A DNA stretch of 64,000 nt from an uncultured Alphaproteobacteria bacterium (GTDB lineage: Bacteria; Pseudomonadota; Alphaproteobacteria; CAAHEQ01; UBA3637): the NCBI GenBank assembly GCA_944392785.1, contig CALXXW010000013.1, positions 62,001-126,000 on the forward strand. Reading direction: 5' to 3'. A program made the position numbers and the translations under genes. Positions 57,009 through 64,000 of this stretch are shown one piece after another. The stretch's first letter is position 1, and each line of letters starts with the position of its first letter. The notes below the pieces were generated by a model. The model saw only the letters and a program-made list of their open reading frames with translations. It was not told the origin of the DNA and did no database searches.

Positions 57009-57449
57009 TTACGAATAATTCATACGAGGCGGTAAATTTCTCAACCGGACCAAATAGGGTTTTAATAGTTTATCTCGACTAAGCACATGTCCCAAAAACC
57101 ATACACTTAAGAATGCCACCGTTTTTTCGGCTACTTCCTGTTTTTGGCGAGATGTTGGCGCAACTTCATACTGCTGACGAAACTCTGAGATATTTCGAAT
57201 AAAAATTTGATGCGCCTTCATATGGGCCTCAATATCCGGAAAGGAAATACGCTCCATAACGTCTTCTTCGTGCGAAAAGTGATCCCGTACGTAATCATAG
57301 CATTTTTCGAATACAACATCCATGGTTTTAAAGTCGGCTTGTTTAGAGGCAACCACAGCCTGATTGATCACCTCAAGAAAGTCTTTGTGCTCATCATCCA
57401 ATGGCGGATAATTGAGGCTCATTTGCTCTTTCCATGACACAATCGGCAT
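57009..57449 (-). CDS. Bacteriohemerythrin
   Basis: A di-iron oxygen-binding four-helix bundle. All seven iron ligands can be placed: H21, H57, E61, H76, H80, H121 and D126. The 146-residue protein has no extra domain and no signal peptide, so it is a free cytoplasmic oxygen binder for storage, scavenging or delivery. It stands 27 nt upstream of nothing on its strand except the mre operon, 150 bp away, and follows ychF by 27 nt, so co-transcription with ychF is possible. Confidence 0.92.
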   Translation of the reverse strand: MPIVSWKEQMSLNYPPLDDEHKDFLEVINQAVVASKQADFKTMDVVFEKCYDYVRDHFSHEEDVMERISFPDIEAHMKAHQIFIRNISEFRQQYEVAPTSRQKQEVAEKTVAFLSVWFLGHVLSRDKLLKPYLVRLRNLPPRMNYS

Positions 57450-57476
57450 CCTTTCCTCCTTTTATTTTTCTTTTAT

Positions 57477-58580
57477 TTAAACATTAAACAAGAAATGCGC
57501 AATATCTCCGTCACGCATAATATAAGCCTTTCCTTCCTGTCGCAATTTACCATTCTCACGCGCTCCGACTTCTCCATGAAAAGCAACATAATCATCGTAT
57601 GAAATAACCTCGGCCCGAATAAATCCCCTTTCGAAATCAGTATGGATAATCCCGGCAGCCTGAGGTGCCGTACAGCCTTTTTTCATCGTCCAAGCATGCG
57701 ACTCTTTGGGGCCGCTTGTGAAAAAGGTCTCTAAATCCAACAAAGCATAGCCCGCTTTAATAATACGATTCAAACCAGTTTCAGAAAGTCCCAATGCCTC
57801 AAGAAACTCTTTTTGTTCAGCCTCATCAGTCAACTGTGCCACTTCGGACTCTATATGAGCCGAGATGATAATGCTGGAATTACCCTGTTTGGCAGCCATT
57901 TGTGCAACAGCAGCAGAGTAATCGTTTCCGTTTGCGGCACTGGCTTCATCCACATTACAGACATACAATACCGGCTTGCCGGTCAAAAGATACATTTGAT
58001 CAAAAAGACGCTGAGCTTCTGCTTCCTGAGGACGAACCGTTCGGGCTGTTTTCCCCTCTCTCAACGCCGACAAAGCCGGCTCCATAACGGCCAACAAGGA
58101 TTTTGAAACCTTATCCCCTGCCTGTGCTTTTTTTTGAACACCGACAATTCGTTTTTCAAGACTTTCCAAATCAGCCAGCATAAGCTCTGTTTCCACAGTC
58201 ATGGCATCACGGATGGGATCTACCGAGCCCTCTACATGCACAACATCCGTGTCATCAAAGCAACGTAATACATGAATAATGGCGTCCACCTCACGGATAT
58301 TGGCCAAAAACTGATTGCCCAATCCCTCGCCTTTAGAGGCCCCTTTAACCAAACCGGCAATATCCACAAACTCTAACTGTGTCGGAACAATCTTTTCCGC
58401 TTTATCAATACGCTGCAATTCCAGCAACCGACGATCCGGCACGGCAACCCGTCCGATATTTGGTTCTATCGTACAAAACGGATAATTTGCCGCCTGCGCA
58501 TTAACCGTCGCCGTCAAGGCATTAAACAACGTTGATTTCCCGACATTCGGTAGACCAACAATTCCACAATTAAATCCCAT
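57477..58580 (-). CDS. ychF: Redox-regulated ATPase YchF (Obg family)
   Basis: A ribosome-binding P-loop ATPase. G1 is GLPNVGKST, a switch motif [30 protein letters not shown] follows, and the specificity motif is NVDE, which favours ATP over GTP. The coiled coil and C-terminal TGS domain ([21 protein letters not shown]...) complete 367 residues. Its promoter shares a 21-bp element with the FMN reductase promoter at 61.5 kb. Confidence 0.96.
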   Translation of the reverse strand: MGFNCGIVGLPNVGKSTLFNALTATVNAQAANYPFCTIEPNIGRVAVPDRRLLELQRIDKAEKIVPTQLEFVDIAGLVKGASKGEGLGNQFLANIREVDAIIHVLRCFDDTDVVHVEGSVDPIRDAMTVETELMLADLESLEKRIVGVQKKAQAGDKVSKSLLAVMEPALSALREGKTARTVRPQEAEAQRLFDQMYLLTGKPVLYVCNVDEASAANGNDYSAAVAQMAAKQGNSSIIISAHIESEVAQLTDEAEQKEFLEALGLSETGLNRIIKAGYALLDLETFFTSGPKESHAWTMKKGCTAPQAAGIIHTDFERGFIRAEVISYDDYVAFHGEVGARENGKLRQEGKAYIMRDGDIAHFLFNV

Positions 58581-58612
58581 TTTTATTTCCTTAAAATTAA
58601 CTTTTCTCTTTC

Positions 58613-58642
58613 ATTTTAACAAAAAAAAACAAGGCCTGTCAA
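58613..58642 (-). promoter_or_regulatory. Promoter of ychF
   Basis: Minus strand TTGACA (58637-58642) and TAAAAT (58613-58618), 18 bp apart, 33 nt before the start codon. Confidence 0.65.
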
Positions 58643-58657
58643 CAGATTTTTAAGCCC
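58637..58657 (-). repeat. Shared promoter element, copy 1
   Basis: This 21-bp stretch, which includes and extends upstream of the ychF -35 box, differs by one base from 61473-61493. On the minus strand its core reads CTTAAAAATCTGTTGACA. Confidence 0.55.
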
Positions 58658-58716
58658 CCTTATTTTTTATTTTTATTTGTATAAATATCAATAAGATATA
58701 TATAGAAATTAAAGTC

Positions 58717-59277
58717 TTACTGACCAATCAAACGATTCATAAATGTTTGGTCTTGTCCCTGCAATAAAAGCGGTAAATACAACGCAACATTTTTTAATAC
58801 ATCAGTTATAACGTCACGGTCTGTCACAGAAAAACGAGACAAGACCCAATGAACAACAGCATCTCTATTTTCCGGATGATCAATACCCACCCGCACACGA
58901 ACATAATTTCTACCCAGGTGTCCATCCAGACTTTTCAGACCGTTGTGTCCGCCCGGTGATCCCCCCGTTTTTACCTTTACCTTGCCGATAGGTAAGTCCA
59001 TATCATCATGAAAAACAACAATATCTTCCGGCTTAATCTTATAAAAAGAGGCCACGGCAGCTACAGATTCTCCGGATAAATTCATGTATGTTTTCGGTTT
59101 TAAAGCCAATACGTCAACCCCCTCTATGGTCCCCACAGCCAGGCTTCCTTTAAATTTATCCCGAAAATCCGAAAAGGAATAGCGGTGAACAATCTCGTCC
59201 ACCGCCATAAAGCCCACATTATGGCGGGTGCCGGCATATTCCTCACCAGGATTTCCCAGTCCCACCAACAGTCGCAT
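58717..59277 (-). CDS. pth: Peptidyl-tRNA hydrolase
   Basis: Pth frees tRNA from dropped-off peptidyl-tRNA. The N-terminal LLVGLGNPGEEYAGTRHNVGF holds the catalytic His, and FHDDMDLPIGK and GGSPGGHNGLKSL are the other family motifs. The frame opens upstream inside rplY, but ATG at 59277 begins with the family sequence MRLLVGLGNPG (186 aa), one base after the rplY stop. Confidence 0.95.
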   Translation of the reverse strand: MRLLVGLGNPGEEYAGTRHNVGFMAVDEIVHRYSFSDFRDKFKGSLAVGTIEGVDVLALKPKTYMNLSGESVAAVASFYKIKPEDIVVFHDDMDLPIGKVKVKTGGSPGGHNGLKSLDGHLGRNYVRVRVGIDHPENRDAVVHWVLSRFSVTDRDVITDVLKNVALYLPLLLQGQDQTFMNRLIGQ

Positions 59278-59278
59278 A

Positions 59279-59911
59279 TTATTCCTTCTTTTCTGCCGCC
59301 GGCGCTTCGGTCGTTGCGGCGGGTGTTGCGACAGGCTCTTCGTCTGCCTGTTGAGAAGCCACCACAATGGTTGCAACCGTAAAATCTTCGGCAGCCGTTA
59401 AAGAAACACCCTTGGGCATTTTCAAAGCAAACGCCGTGAAAGAGTCTCCGATTTCGGCCGTCGCCAAATCGATAACAAAAGCCTCTGGAATGTTATCCGG
59501 AGTACACTTAACTTCTATCGTCCGTTGAACGACGTTCAACAAACCACCCTTCTTAATTCCCGGGGCCGTTTCTTCATTTTCGAACCGAACAGGAATATCC
59601 ATAGTCAGGTGTGAATTCTTGGAAATACGCAAGAAATCAACATGGACCGGACGACTGGACACAGGGTGTTTTTGAATATCTTGGCACAAAACATGGTAAG
59701 AGTCTCCATCTGCCAAAATTTCAAATTGACGAGTCCATAAACCTTTTTTCAACATTTCCGCAACAATGACTTTTTCTTCTAAAGCAATCATGACCGGTGG
59801 TTGTTTATCACCATAAATTACTGCGGGAATAGAACCTGTCCGACGAATTGCCCGAGAGGCCCCCTTACCAGCTTTCTCACGTTTTGTTGCGTTTAATTGA
59901 GTCGCTTTCAT
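59279..59911 (-). CDS. rplY: 50S ribosomal protein bL25, long (CTC) form
   Basis: The N-terminal 5S rRNA-binding domain (ATKREKAGKGASRAIRRTGSIPAVIYG) and the C-terminal beta-rich CTC domain are present, followed by an Ala/Glu-rich tail. The frame opens at 59932, but AAAGGA lies 7 nt before the ATG at 59911 (210 aa). rplY-pth is a common pair. Confidence 0.93.
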   Translation of the reverse strand: MKATQLNATKREKAGKGASRAIRRTGSIPAVIYGDKQPPVMIALEEKVIVAEMLKKGLWTRQFEILADGDSYHVLCQDIQKHPVSSRPVHVDFLRISKNSHLTMDIPVRFENEETAPGIKKGGLLNVVQRTIEVKCTPDNIPEAFVIDLATAEIGDSFTAFALKMPKGVSLTAAEDFTVATIVVASQQADEEPVATPAATTEAPAAEKKE

Positions 59912-59996
59912 TTTTAAATCCTTTATTTTCAATTAGTTATAATAAGGAAGCTCCTCCAGGGGTGAACGCTTCCCTATCGGCATCCCACTGACACCG
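59912..59996 (-). promoter_or_regulatory. Structured 5' leader of rplY, possible autoregulatory site
   Basis: The roughly 85-nt leader contains GGAAGC and GCTTCC arms (59947-59974 region) with partial inner pairing, and a GTGGGATGCCGATAGGG stretch. Ribosomal protein leaders often bind their own product. Resemblance to 5S rRNA is vague and no terminator is evident. Confidence 0.3.
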
Positions 59997-60002
59997 AGGG
60001 GG

Positions 60003-60031
60003 ATTATACAAAACTCTAAAGAAAAATGCAA
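60003..60031 (-). promoter_or_regulatory. Promoter of rplY-pth
   Basis: Minus strand TTGCAT (60026-60031) and perfect TATAAT (60003-60008), 17 bp apart. Confidence 0.75.
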
Positions 60032-60037
60032 GTGTTT

Positions 60038-60175
60038 TTACTCAAAATCTTGTTTATTTTTTACGAGCACTACCTTACCAACCTTCCCTCCTTTATGGAA
60101 ACGAGAATGGCCCACCTTCACAAAAAGCGTTATCGTCTGTGTTTTCTCGACAAGAGGCCATTCCTCTTTCAACAT
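60038..60175 (-). CDS. Possible small protein of 45 aa, in frame after the flavodoxin stop
   Basis: Too weak to be sure. A 45-codon frame from ATG at 60175 encodes a basic peptide (starting MLKEEWPLVEKTQTITLFV, later FHKGGKVGKVVLVKNKQ). It lies in the same frame as the flavodoxin, beyond its UAG stop; the frame stays open for 55 codons from that stop. An AAGAG at about 8 nt is the only ribosome site. Chance openness at this length is possible. Confidence 0.25.
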   Translation of the reverse strand: MLKEEWPLVEKTQTITLFVKVGHSRFHKGGKVGKVVLVKNKQDFE

Positions 60176-60208
60176 ACGTTCAACTCTTAAGAAAGCGAAA
60201 TGAAGGCT

Positions 60209-60832
60209 CTATTTTTTAATTTGATTCAACCAATGAATCACTTTGTTGCGGACGGCTGAATCATAGGCCGAACCCAAGTTATTAAAGGACTCCCCCGAGT
60301 GCACATGAGCATTCTGAGCCATATTATTAAAATCGTCAAAGAACGTGCCATAATTACTACCCTGAGTCGAAAAAGGAACAACTGAGCGCCCTTTAAAATC
60401 AACCTGCTTTAAAAAAGAACGTACGGGTGTTGAAATGGTATACCACCACACAGGTGAACCAACAAAAATCGTGTCATATTGTGATAAATCAGGGACATTT
60501 CCTTGTATTTCGGGATAGTCTTGCGTCAACAACTGTTTTTTCAAGGTCAAATAAAACCAGGGGAAGCGCCTGATAGGTTCTTGCGTTTCTATCCGAAACA
60601 AGTCTCCTTGGGTTTGTTGCGCAATTTCCTTGGCTATTTCTTCGGTATGTCCCGTCAAAGAATAATAGATAACCAATGTTCTGCCCAGTTGATTGTCATA
60701 AGTGATGGACAAATTTTTATAGGGAGCCATTTCCTTTTTATTCCGTTCAGAAACACGATAAAGATGAAGTCCCCCGACTCCGACACCCACCAACAGCGCA
60801 ATACATAATACAAACAAAATCATTTTGAACAT
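60209..60832 (-). CDS. Membrane-anchored flavodoxin-like protein
   Basis: A hydrophobic helix (about 4-25) followed by positive residues (RVSERNKK) anchors a flavodoxin domain. The FMN phosphate loop is YYSLTGHTEEIA near residue 56, and PVWWYTISTPVRSFL and STQGSNYG are the other flavin loops. Positive charges after the helix suggest the domain faces the cytoplasm. It would carry electrons at low potential. It follows the FMN reductase by 50 nt and has its own promoter. Confidence 0.85.
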   Translation of the reverse strand: MFKMILFVLCIALLVGVGVGGLHLYRVSERNKKEMAPYKNLSITYDNQLGRTLVIYYSLTGHTEEIAKEIAQQTQGDLFRIETQEPIRRFPWFYLTLKKQLLTQDYPEIQGNVPDLSQYDTIFVGSPVWWYTISTPVRSFLKQVDFKGRSVVPFSTQGSNYGTFFDDFNNMAQNAHVHSGESFNNLGSAYDSAVRNKVIHWLNQIKK

Positions 60833-60853
60833 ATTGATATCCTCCCTCGACTA

Positions 60854-60882
60854 AATATAGAGTTTATCCATGACATTATCAA
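60854..60882 (-). promoter_or_regulatory. Promoter of the flavodoxin gene
   Basis: Minus strand TTGATA (60877-60882) and TATATT (60854-60859), 17 bp apart, followed by a GGGAGGATATC ribosome site. Confidence 0.6.
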
Positions 60883-61419
60883 TTAAACTTTCTGCCCCAT
60901 GCGATAGGCCTCGACGAAAGCCTGAGTCTTTTGCACTTCTCCAACCTGCCACACGCCAAGTCCGTAAACGATCCCTTTTTCATGAGCCTCGTCAAGACAA
61001 TCTGCCGTAAAGCCTCGAAACCCTTCTATCACTTTATGCATCATATCTTGACGATCATCGGCCGCTGTCACAATAAAATAAAAATCCTTGTTTTTTATTT
61101 CCGTATAACGCGGCACACACCTATCAATAAACGTCTTCATCTGTCCGTTCATACCGTAAAAGTAGACGGGCGTTGCTAACACAATGACATCCGCCCAAAG
61201 CATTTTATCCAACAAAGTGACCATATCATCTTTTTGAACACAAGCATGCGTGTTATGACAAGCGCCACACCCCAAACAAAAATTGATTTTTCTTTCATGT
61301 AGACGAACCTTTTCGACCGCATGTCCAGCAGATTGGGCTCCGGCCATAAATTGATCACACAACGTATCCGAATTACCCCCTTTACGAGGACTGGCAGAAA
61401 TAATCAGCACCTTTTTCAT
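60883..61419 (-). CDS. NADPH-dependent FMN reductase family protein with cysteine cluster
   Basis: The N-terminal MKKVLIISASPRKGGNSDTL binds FMN. Cysteines C48, C51, C54 and C60 follow in NFCLGCGACHNTHAC with the Cx2Cx2Cx5C spacing of iron-sulfur flavoproteins, though many plain flavin reductases in this family share it. ATPVYFYGMNGQMKTFIDR is the flavin-contact segment. Length 178. It is divergent from the CoADR gene and upstream of flavodoxin, a likely redox partner. Confidence 0.85.
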   Translation of the reverse strand: MKKVLIISASPRKGGNSDTLCDQFMAGAQSAGHAVEKVRLHERKINFCLGCGACHNTHACVQKDDMVTLLDKMLWADVIVLATPVYFYGMNGQMKTFIDRCVPRYTEIKNKDFYFIVTAADDRQDMMHKVIEGFRGFTADCLDEAHEKGIVYGLGVWQVGEVQKTQAFVEAYRMGQKV

Positions 61420-61448
61420 TTATTCTCCTTTCATTGACAAGCCAAATG

Positions 61449-61478
61449 AGTATCGGACAGAATAAGGCTGGGTGTCAA
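61449..61478 (-). promoter_or_regulatory. Promoter of the FMN reductase gene
   Basis: Minus strand TTGACA (61473-61478) and GATACT (61449-61454), 18 bp apart. Confidence 0.65.
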
Positions 61479-61493
61479 GAGATTTTTAAGCCC
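61473..61493 (-). repeat. Shared promoter element, copy 2
   Basis: Differs by one base from 58637-58657. On the minus strand its core reads CTTAAAAATCTCTTGACA and ends in the -35 box. Confidence 0.55.
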
Positions 61494-61539
61494 TTTATTT
61501 TATCGGCCTCAACTTTTTGTCTTTTACCAAACATTCCTC

Positions 61540-61568
61540 TTGCCTTTTTCATAAAAATCGCATATTTT
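61540..61568 (+). promoter_or_regulatory. Promoter of the CoADR-rhodanese gene
   Basis: TTGCCT (61540-61545) and TATTTT (61563-61568), 17 bp apart, 34 nt before the ATG; AAAGGAG precedes the start. Confidence 0.6.
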
Positions 61569-61601
61569 GGAGAACAAGTATCGTGAAAGAAAGGAGCTAC
61601 C

Positions 61602-63200
61602 ATGAAAGTCATTATCATCGGCGGAGGTGCAACCGGAGCCAGCTGTGCCGCCAGACTCAGAAGATTGGATGAAAACGCCACCATTACTCTTTTAGAACAG
61701 ACTGATGAAATATCCATCGCTAATTGCGGATTACCATACTATGTTTCCGATATCATCCCTGACCGAGACAATATACAAGTCAGCAATGTTGATACTTTCA
61801 AACAATGGTTTAATATCGACGTTCGATTAAACACGCGGGTGATAGAAATTCGTCCCAAAACGCAAGAGGTCATAGCCGAAAATGGAACAATATACAGCTA
61901 TGATAAACTGGTGTTAGCTCTGGGGGCAGCTCCCTTTGTACCGGAAACTCAAGGAGTTGAACAGGATTTTGTATTCACGCTGAGGCATTTATCCGATGCG
62001 GATCAAATTAAATCATACATTCAATCCCATGCGGTTCAACAGGCAGTTGTTATCGGCGGAGGATTTATTGGGCTTGAAATGGCTGAAAATCTAAAGCATA
62101 TGAATCTATCTACGACTTTAGTTGAAGCAGGCCCACAAATTCTAAATCCTTTCGACACGGATATAGCGCAGGTTGCCTATCATCGTTTGCGGCAAAACGG
62201 TATTTCGGTTTATTTGAATACAACCGTGCAACAAATCAATAACAAGCAGGTCACCTTGTCCTCAGGAGAAACCATCCCGGCCGATATCGTGATTATGGCC
62301 ATAGGCGTTCGTCCGGAGACAAAAATCGCGGTTCAAGCCGGCCTCAAAACGGGGATACGAGATGCGATACAAGTCAATGAATTTATGCAAACATCTGACC
62401 CTAACATCTATGCCGGCGGAGATAGTGTCGAAGTTAAAAGTTTAATCGGTGACGATCCGACCTTAATTCCCCTTGCCGGTCCGGCTAACAGACAGGGGCG
62501 AATTATTGCTGATCATGTGGTCGGCTTGGCCTCCAGCTATCAATCTTCACAAGGAAGCGCCATTATCCAGCTGTTTGACACGGTTTTTGCCATGACGGGA
62601 GCAACCGAAAAAAGTTTACAGGCAAAGAGTGAACTCTATCATAAGATTCATGTTTGGGCTAACTCTCATGCCGGGTATTATCCGGGTGCCCATCCTATGC
62701 TGGTTAAACTTTTATTTAGCCACACCGGAAAAGTTTTGGGCGCTCAGGCTTATGGACATACGGGGGTTGATAAGGTCATCGATGTTCTGGCCGCCCTGAT
62801 TCGCCGGGAAGTAACCGTCAAAGACCTTATCGAGGCTGAATTATGCTATGCTCCCCCATTTAACTCGGCCAAAAGCCCTGTAAACATAGCGGGAATGGCT
62901 GCTGAAAATGTTTTAAATGGCCTGTTTAAGCCTTGCTTTGAAGTGGATGAAAAGGCTTTATTGATAGATGTCCGACCGGCAGCTATGTTTGCTCAAGGCT
63001 CTCTGCCTCGGGCGATTAACATACCGATAACCGAAATTCGAAATCATCTGAATGATATTCCCAAAGATAAAAAAGTGATTGTCTATTGCGCCAAAGGCTA
63101 TACGGGATATGTGGCCGCCAGTCTGCTGAGACAAAGAGGTTTTACCAATATCTTTAATTTGTCAGGTGGCTTGTTGTTTTTCAAAGATTTAAAAGGATGA
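61602..63200 (+). CDS. CoA-disulfide/persulfide reductase with rhodanese domain
   Basis: A flavin disulfide reductase of the single-cysteine type: FAD site VIIIGGGATGASCAARL, catalytic C42 in SIANCGLPYYVSD, NAD site VVIGGGFIGLEMAENL and a second FAD motif NIYAGGDSVE. A C-terminal rhodanese domain (about 455-532) carries C496 in VIVYCAKGYTGY. This architecture equals CoADR-RHD/Npsr enzymes, which reduce CoA disulfide, persulfides or polysulfide with NAD(P)H. It is divergent from the FMN reductase and flavodoxin genes. Confidence 0.9.
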   Translation: MKVIIIGGGATGASCAARLRRLDENATITLLEQTDEISIANCGLPYYVSDIIPDRDNIQVSNVDTFKQWFNIDVRLNTRVIEIRPKTQEVIAENGTIYSYDKLVLALGAAPFVPETQGVEQDFVFTLRHLSDADQIKSYIQSHAVQQAVVIGGGFIGLEMAENLKHMNLSTTLVEAGPQILNPFDTDIAQVAYHRLRQNGISVYLNTTVQQINNKQVTLSSGETIPADIVIMAIGVRPETKIAVQAGLKTGIRDAIQVNEFMQTSDPNIYAGGDSVEVKSLIGDDPTLIPLAGPANRQGRIIADHVVGLASSYQSSQGSAIIQLFDTVFAMTGATEKSLQAKSELYHKIHVWANSHAGYYPGAHPMLVKLLFSHTGKVLGAQAYGHTGVDKVIDVLAALIRREVTVKDLIEAELCYAPPFNSAKSPVNIAGMAAENVLNGLFKPCFEVDEKALLIDVRPAAMFAQGSLPRAINIPITEIRNHLNDIPKDKKVIVYCAKGYTGYVAASLLRQRGFTNIFNLSGGLLFFKDLKG

Positions 63201-63562
63201 AAATCTGTTGCCTCCTTGAAAATCATCAAAGCAGCATGTTGGCTCAAACTGTTTCCTCTGAGGTATCCTGTTGGTATCGGGTTATTAGTCCTTGACCAAA
63301 TAACCATCAGATGATGACGATATACCTCAAGCCATAAAAAAGAAGAAAGAATTGTTATGGTATCCGGGTTATTTCAAGTTAGATTTTAATGACGGGAGAT
63401 TTTATTTCGATAAAAACAGATACTATCATTCGGTTAGGCAACAGCATGATTATCGAGCGACTTGTTTTTTAAACCTTCATCATATCCTCATGGATTTATA
63501 TGATGCTCTGAGAAGCCGATACTATCAGAGAAGATGATGAGCCCTATTTTCAAGAGGATCTT
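63201..63562. other. Intergenic stretch without a clear gene
   Basis: A 61-codon plus frame at 63352-63537 starts with TTG, lacks a good ribosome site and is unusually rich in Tyr, His and Arg. I see no hairpin with a T-run. It may be a remnant or an unknown small gene. Confidence 0.35.
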
Positions 63563-64000
63563 TTAAAACAACAAATTAAGTCCCAAACGATAAGCTTTAT
63601 AATCATTTGAACCAAAAGCATAATTACCTACTAGAGCTATGCCGGAGAAAAAACTTCCCGGTTCAAATTTGCGAACAAGAGCAATACCTGTATCATGATA
63701 ATCATCAATAAACAGCTCTGAACCCGTATAAAATGTATAGGCATAAGAAGCGTTCAAAGCCCATTTATCCGTAAAATCCCAGCGTATGGAGACACCGTTT
63801 TTGAAAACACCATTTTGCAAATCATACTCAACTTCGTAATCATCAATTTTCAAAGAATAATCCCGGATGTATCCAGCCATGTTTGTCAGGCCGTAAGTAA
63901 ATGTCCCTACAGGTATCTGTAAATCACTGGTCAGCGTGCCGTTATATAGTATGCCGCCGGAAAGCATATCAGCCGAACCGATAGCTCCGATACGCCCGGC
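63563..64000 (-). CDS. Outer-membrane beta-barrel protein, C-terminal part only
   Basis: The frame is open to the window edge (146 residues seen), so the N-terminus is missing. Alternating hydrophobic strands rich in aromatics and glycine (KWALNASYAYTFYTGS; FFSGIALVGNYAFGSN) and a terminal phenylalanine (LGLNLLF) fit a Bam-assembled barrel. Family and function are unknown; an autotransporter barrel or a porin-like protein are both possible. Confidence 0.75.
   Translation of the reverse strand, partial: AGRIGAIGSADMLSGGILYNGTLTSDLQIPVGTFTYGLTNMAGYIRDYSLKIDDYEVEYDLQNGVFKNGVSIRWDFTDKWALNASYAYTFYTGSELFIDDYHDTGIALVRKFEPGSFFSGIALVGNYAFGSNDYKAYRLGLNLLF

Noticed and set aside
60209-60211. UAG recoded as an amino acid
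   Set aside because: RF1, which reads UAG, is encoded in the window with an intact PxT motif, and the flavodoxin is already full length at this stop.
61475-61717. 80-codon minus frame over the CoADR start
   Set aside because: It overlaps two promoters and the CoADR N-terminus and has no coding character.

Overview
The window suggests a low-to-moderate G+C alphaproteobacterium with a small, densely packed genome. Evidence for this is a CckA-type hybrid kinase, IHF beta, TrmFO, an mreBCD-mrdA-rodA cell-shape operon, a yqeY-dnaG-rpoD cluster and 1 to 28 bp gene overlaps throughout. A fermentative or oxygen-limited, possibly host-associated life is inferred, not proven. The clues are a sodium-type N-ATPase as the only ATPase visible, a D-lactate-type dehydrogenase, pyruvate kinase, flavodoxin and FMN reductase, a CoA-disulfide/persulfide reductase, a bacteriohemerythrin, and an ankyrin protein and a Sel1 protein. 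No phage, CRISPR array, rRNA operon or intact insertion sequence was seen.

Layout. 0-3.2 kb (minus): phospholipid operon psd-pssA followed by two unknown exported proteins and trmJ. 3.3-7.7 kb: tRNA-Asn, an ankyrin protein, pyk, an aldose epimerase and a PAS protein with a degenerate GGDEF domain. 7.8-12.2 kb (plus): sufB-sufC-sufD-sufS-sufT, with an unusually short SufD. 12.2-15.2 kb (minus): an XRE regulator, D-hydroxyacid dehydrogenase, accD and ihfB. 15.2-22.1 kb (minus): a complete nine-gene N-ATPase operon, atpDCQRBEFAG. 22.2-27.4 kb (minus): tyrS, a soluble CckA-like kinase, a nitroreductase and an unknown HExxH metallopeptidase. 27.4-28.35 kb: an AT-rich gap with two DnaA-box matches and probable gene decay. 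28.35-31.9 kb (minus): prmC, prfA, rodZ and a prepilin peptidase. 32.0-36.4 kb (plus): yqeY-dnaG-rpoD. 36.7-39.7 kb (minus): serS, an M50 protease and a SPOR protein. 39.8 kb: tRNA-Leu. 40.1-42.4 kb: an unusual arylsulfotransferase-like/glycosyltransferase fusion. 42.6-48.9 kb (minus): mfd, trkA, dus and a Sel1 protein. 48.9-50.3 kb (plus): trmFO. 50.3-56.9 kb (minus): mreBCD-mrdA-rodA plus a TPR protein. 57-60 kb (minus): hemerythrin, ychF, pth and rplY. 60-63.2 kb: a redox group of flavodoxin, FMN reductase and CoADR-rhodanese. The end holds the C-terminus of an outer-membrane beta-barrel.

How the genes fit together. The N-ATPase, whose ring subunit carries sodium-type ligands, could maintain a sodium gradient by hydrolysing glycolytic ATP; TrkA would govern potassium uptake. 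SufBCDS-T builds Fe-S clusters. The redox genes near 60-63 kb and the hemerythrin point to intermittent oxygen or sulfur stress. Two of the minus-strand promoters in that region share a 21-bp element. MreB-RodA-PBP2, RodZ and the SPOR protein shape and divide the cell.

The items most worth following are the N-ATPase with its extended AtpB, b-delta fusion AtpF and lysine-rich AtpR tail; the sulfotransferase/glycosyltransferase fusion; the minimal SufD; and the exported protein pair in the phospholipid operon.
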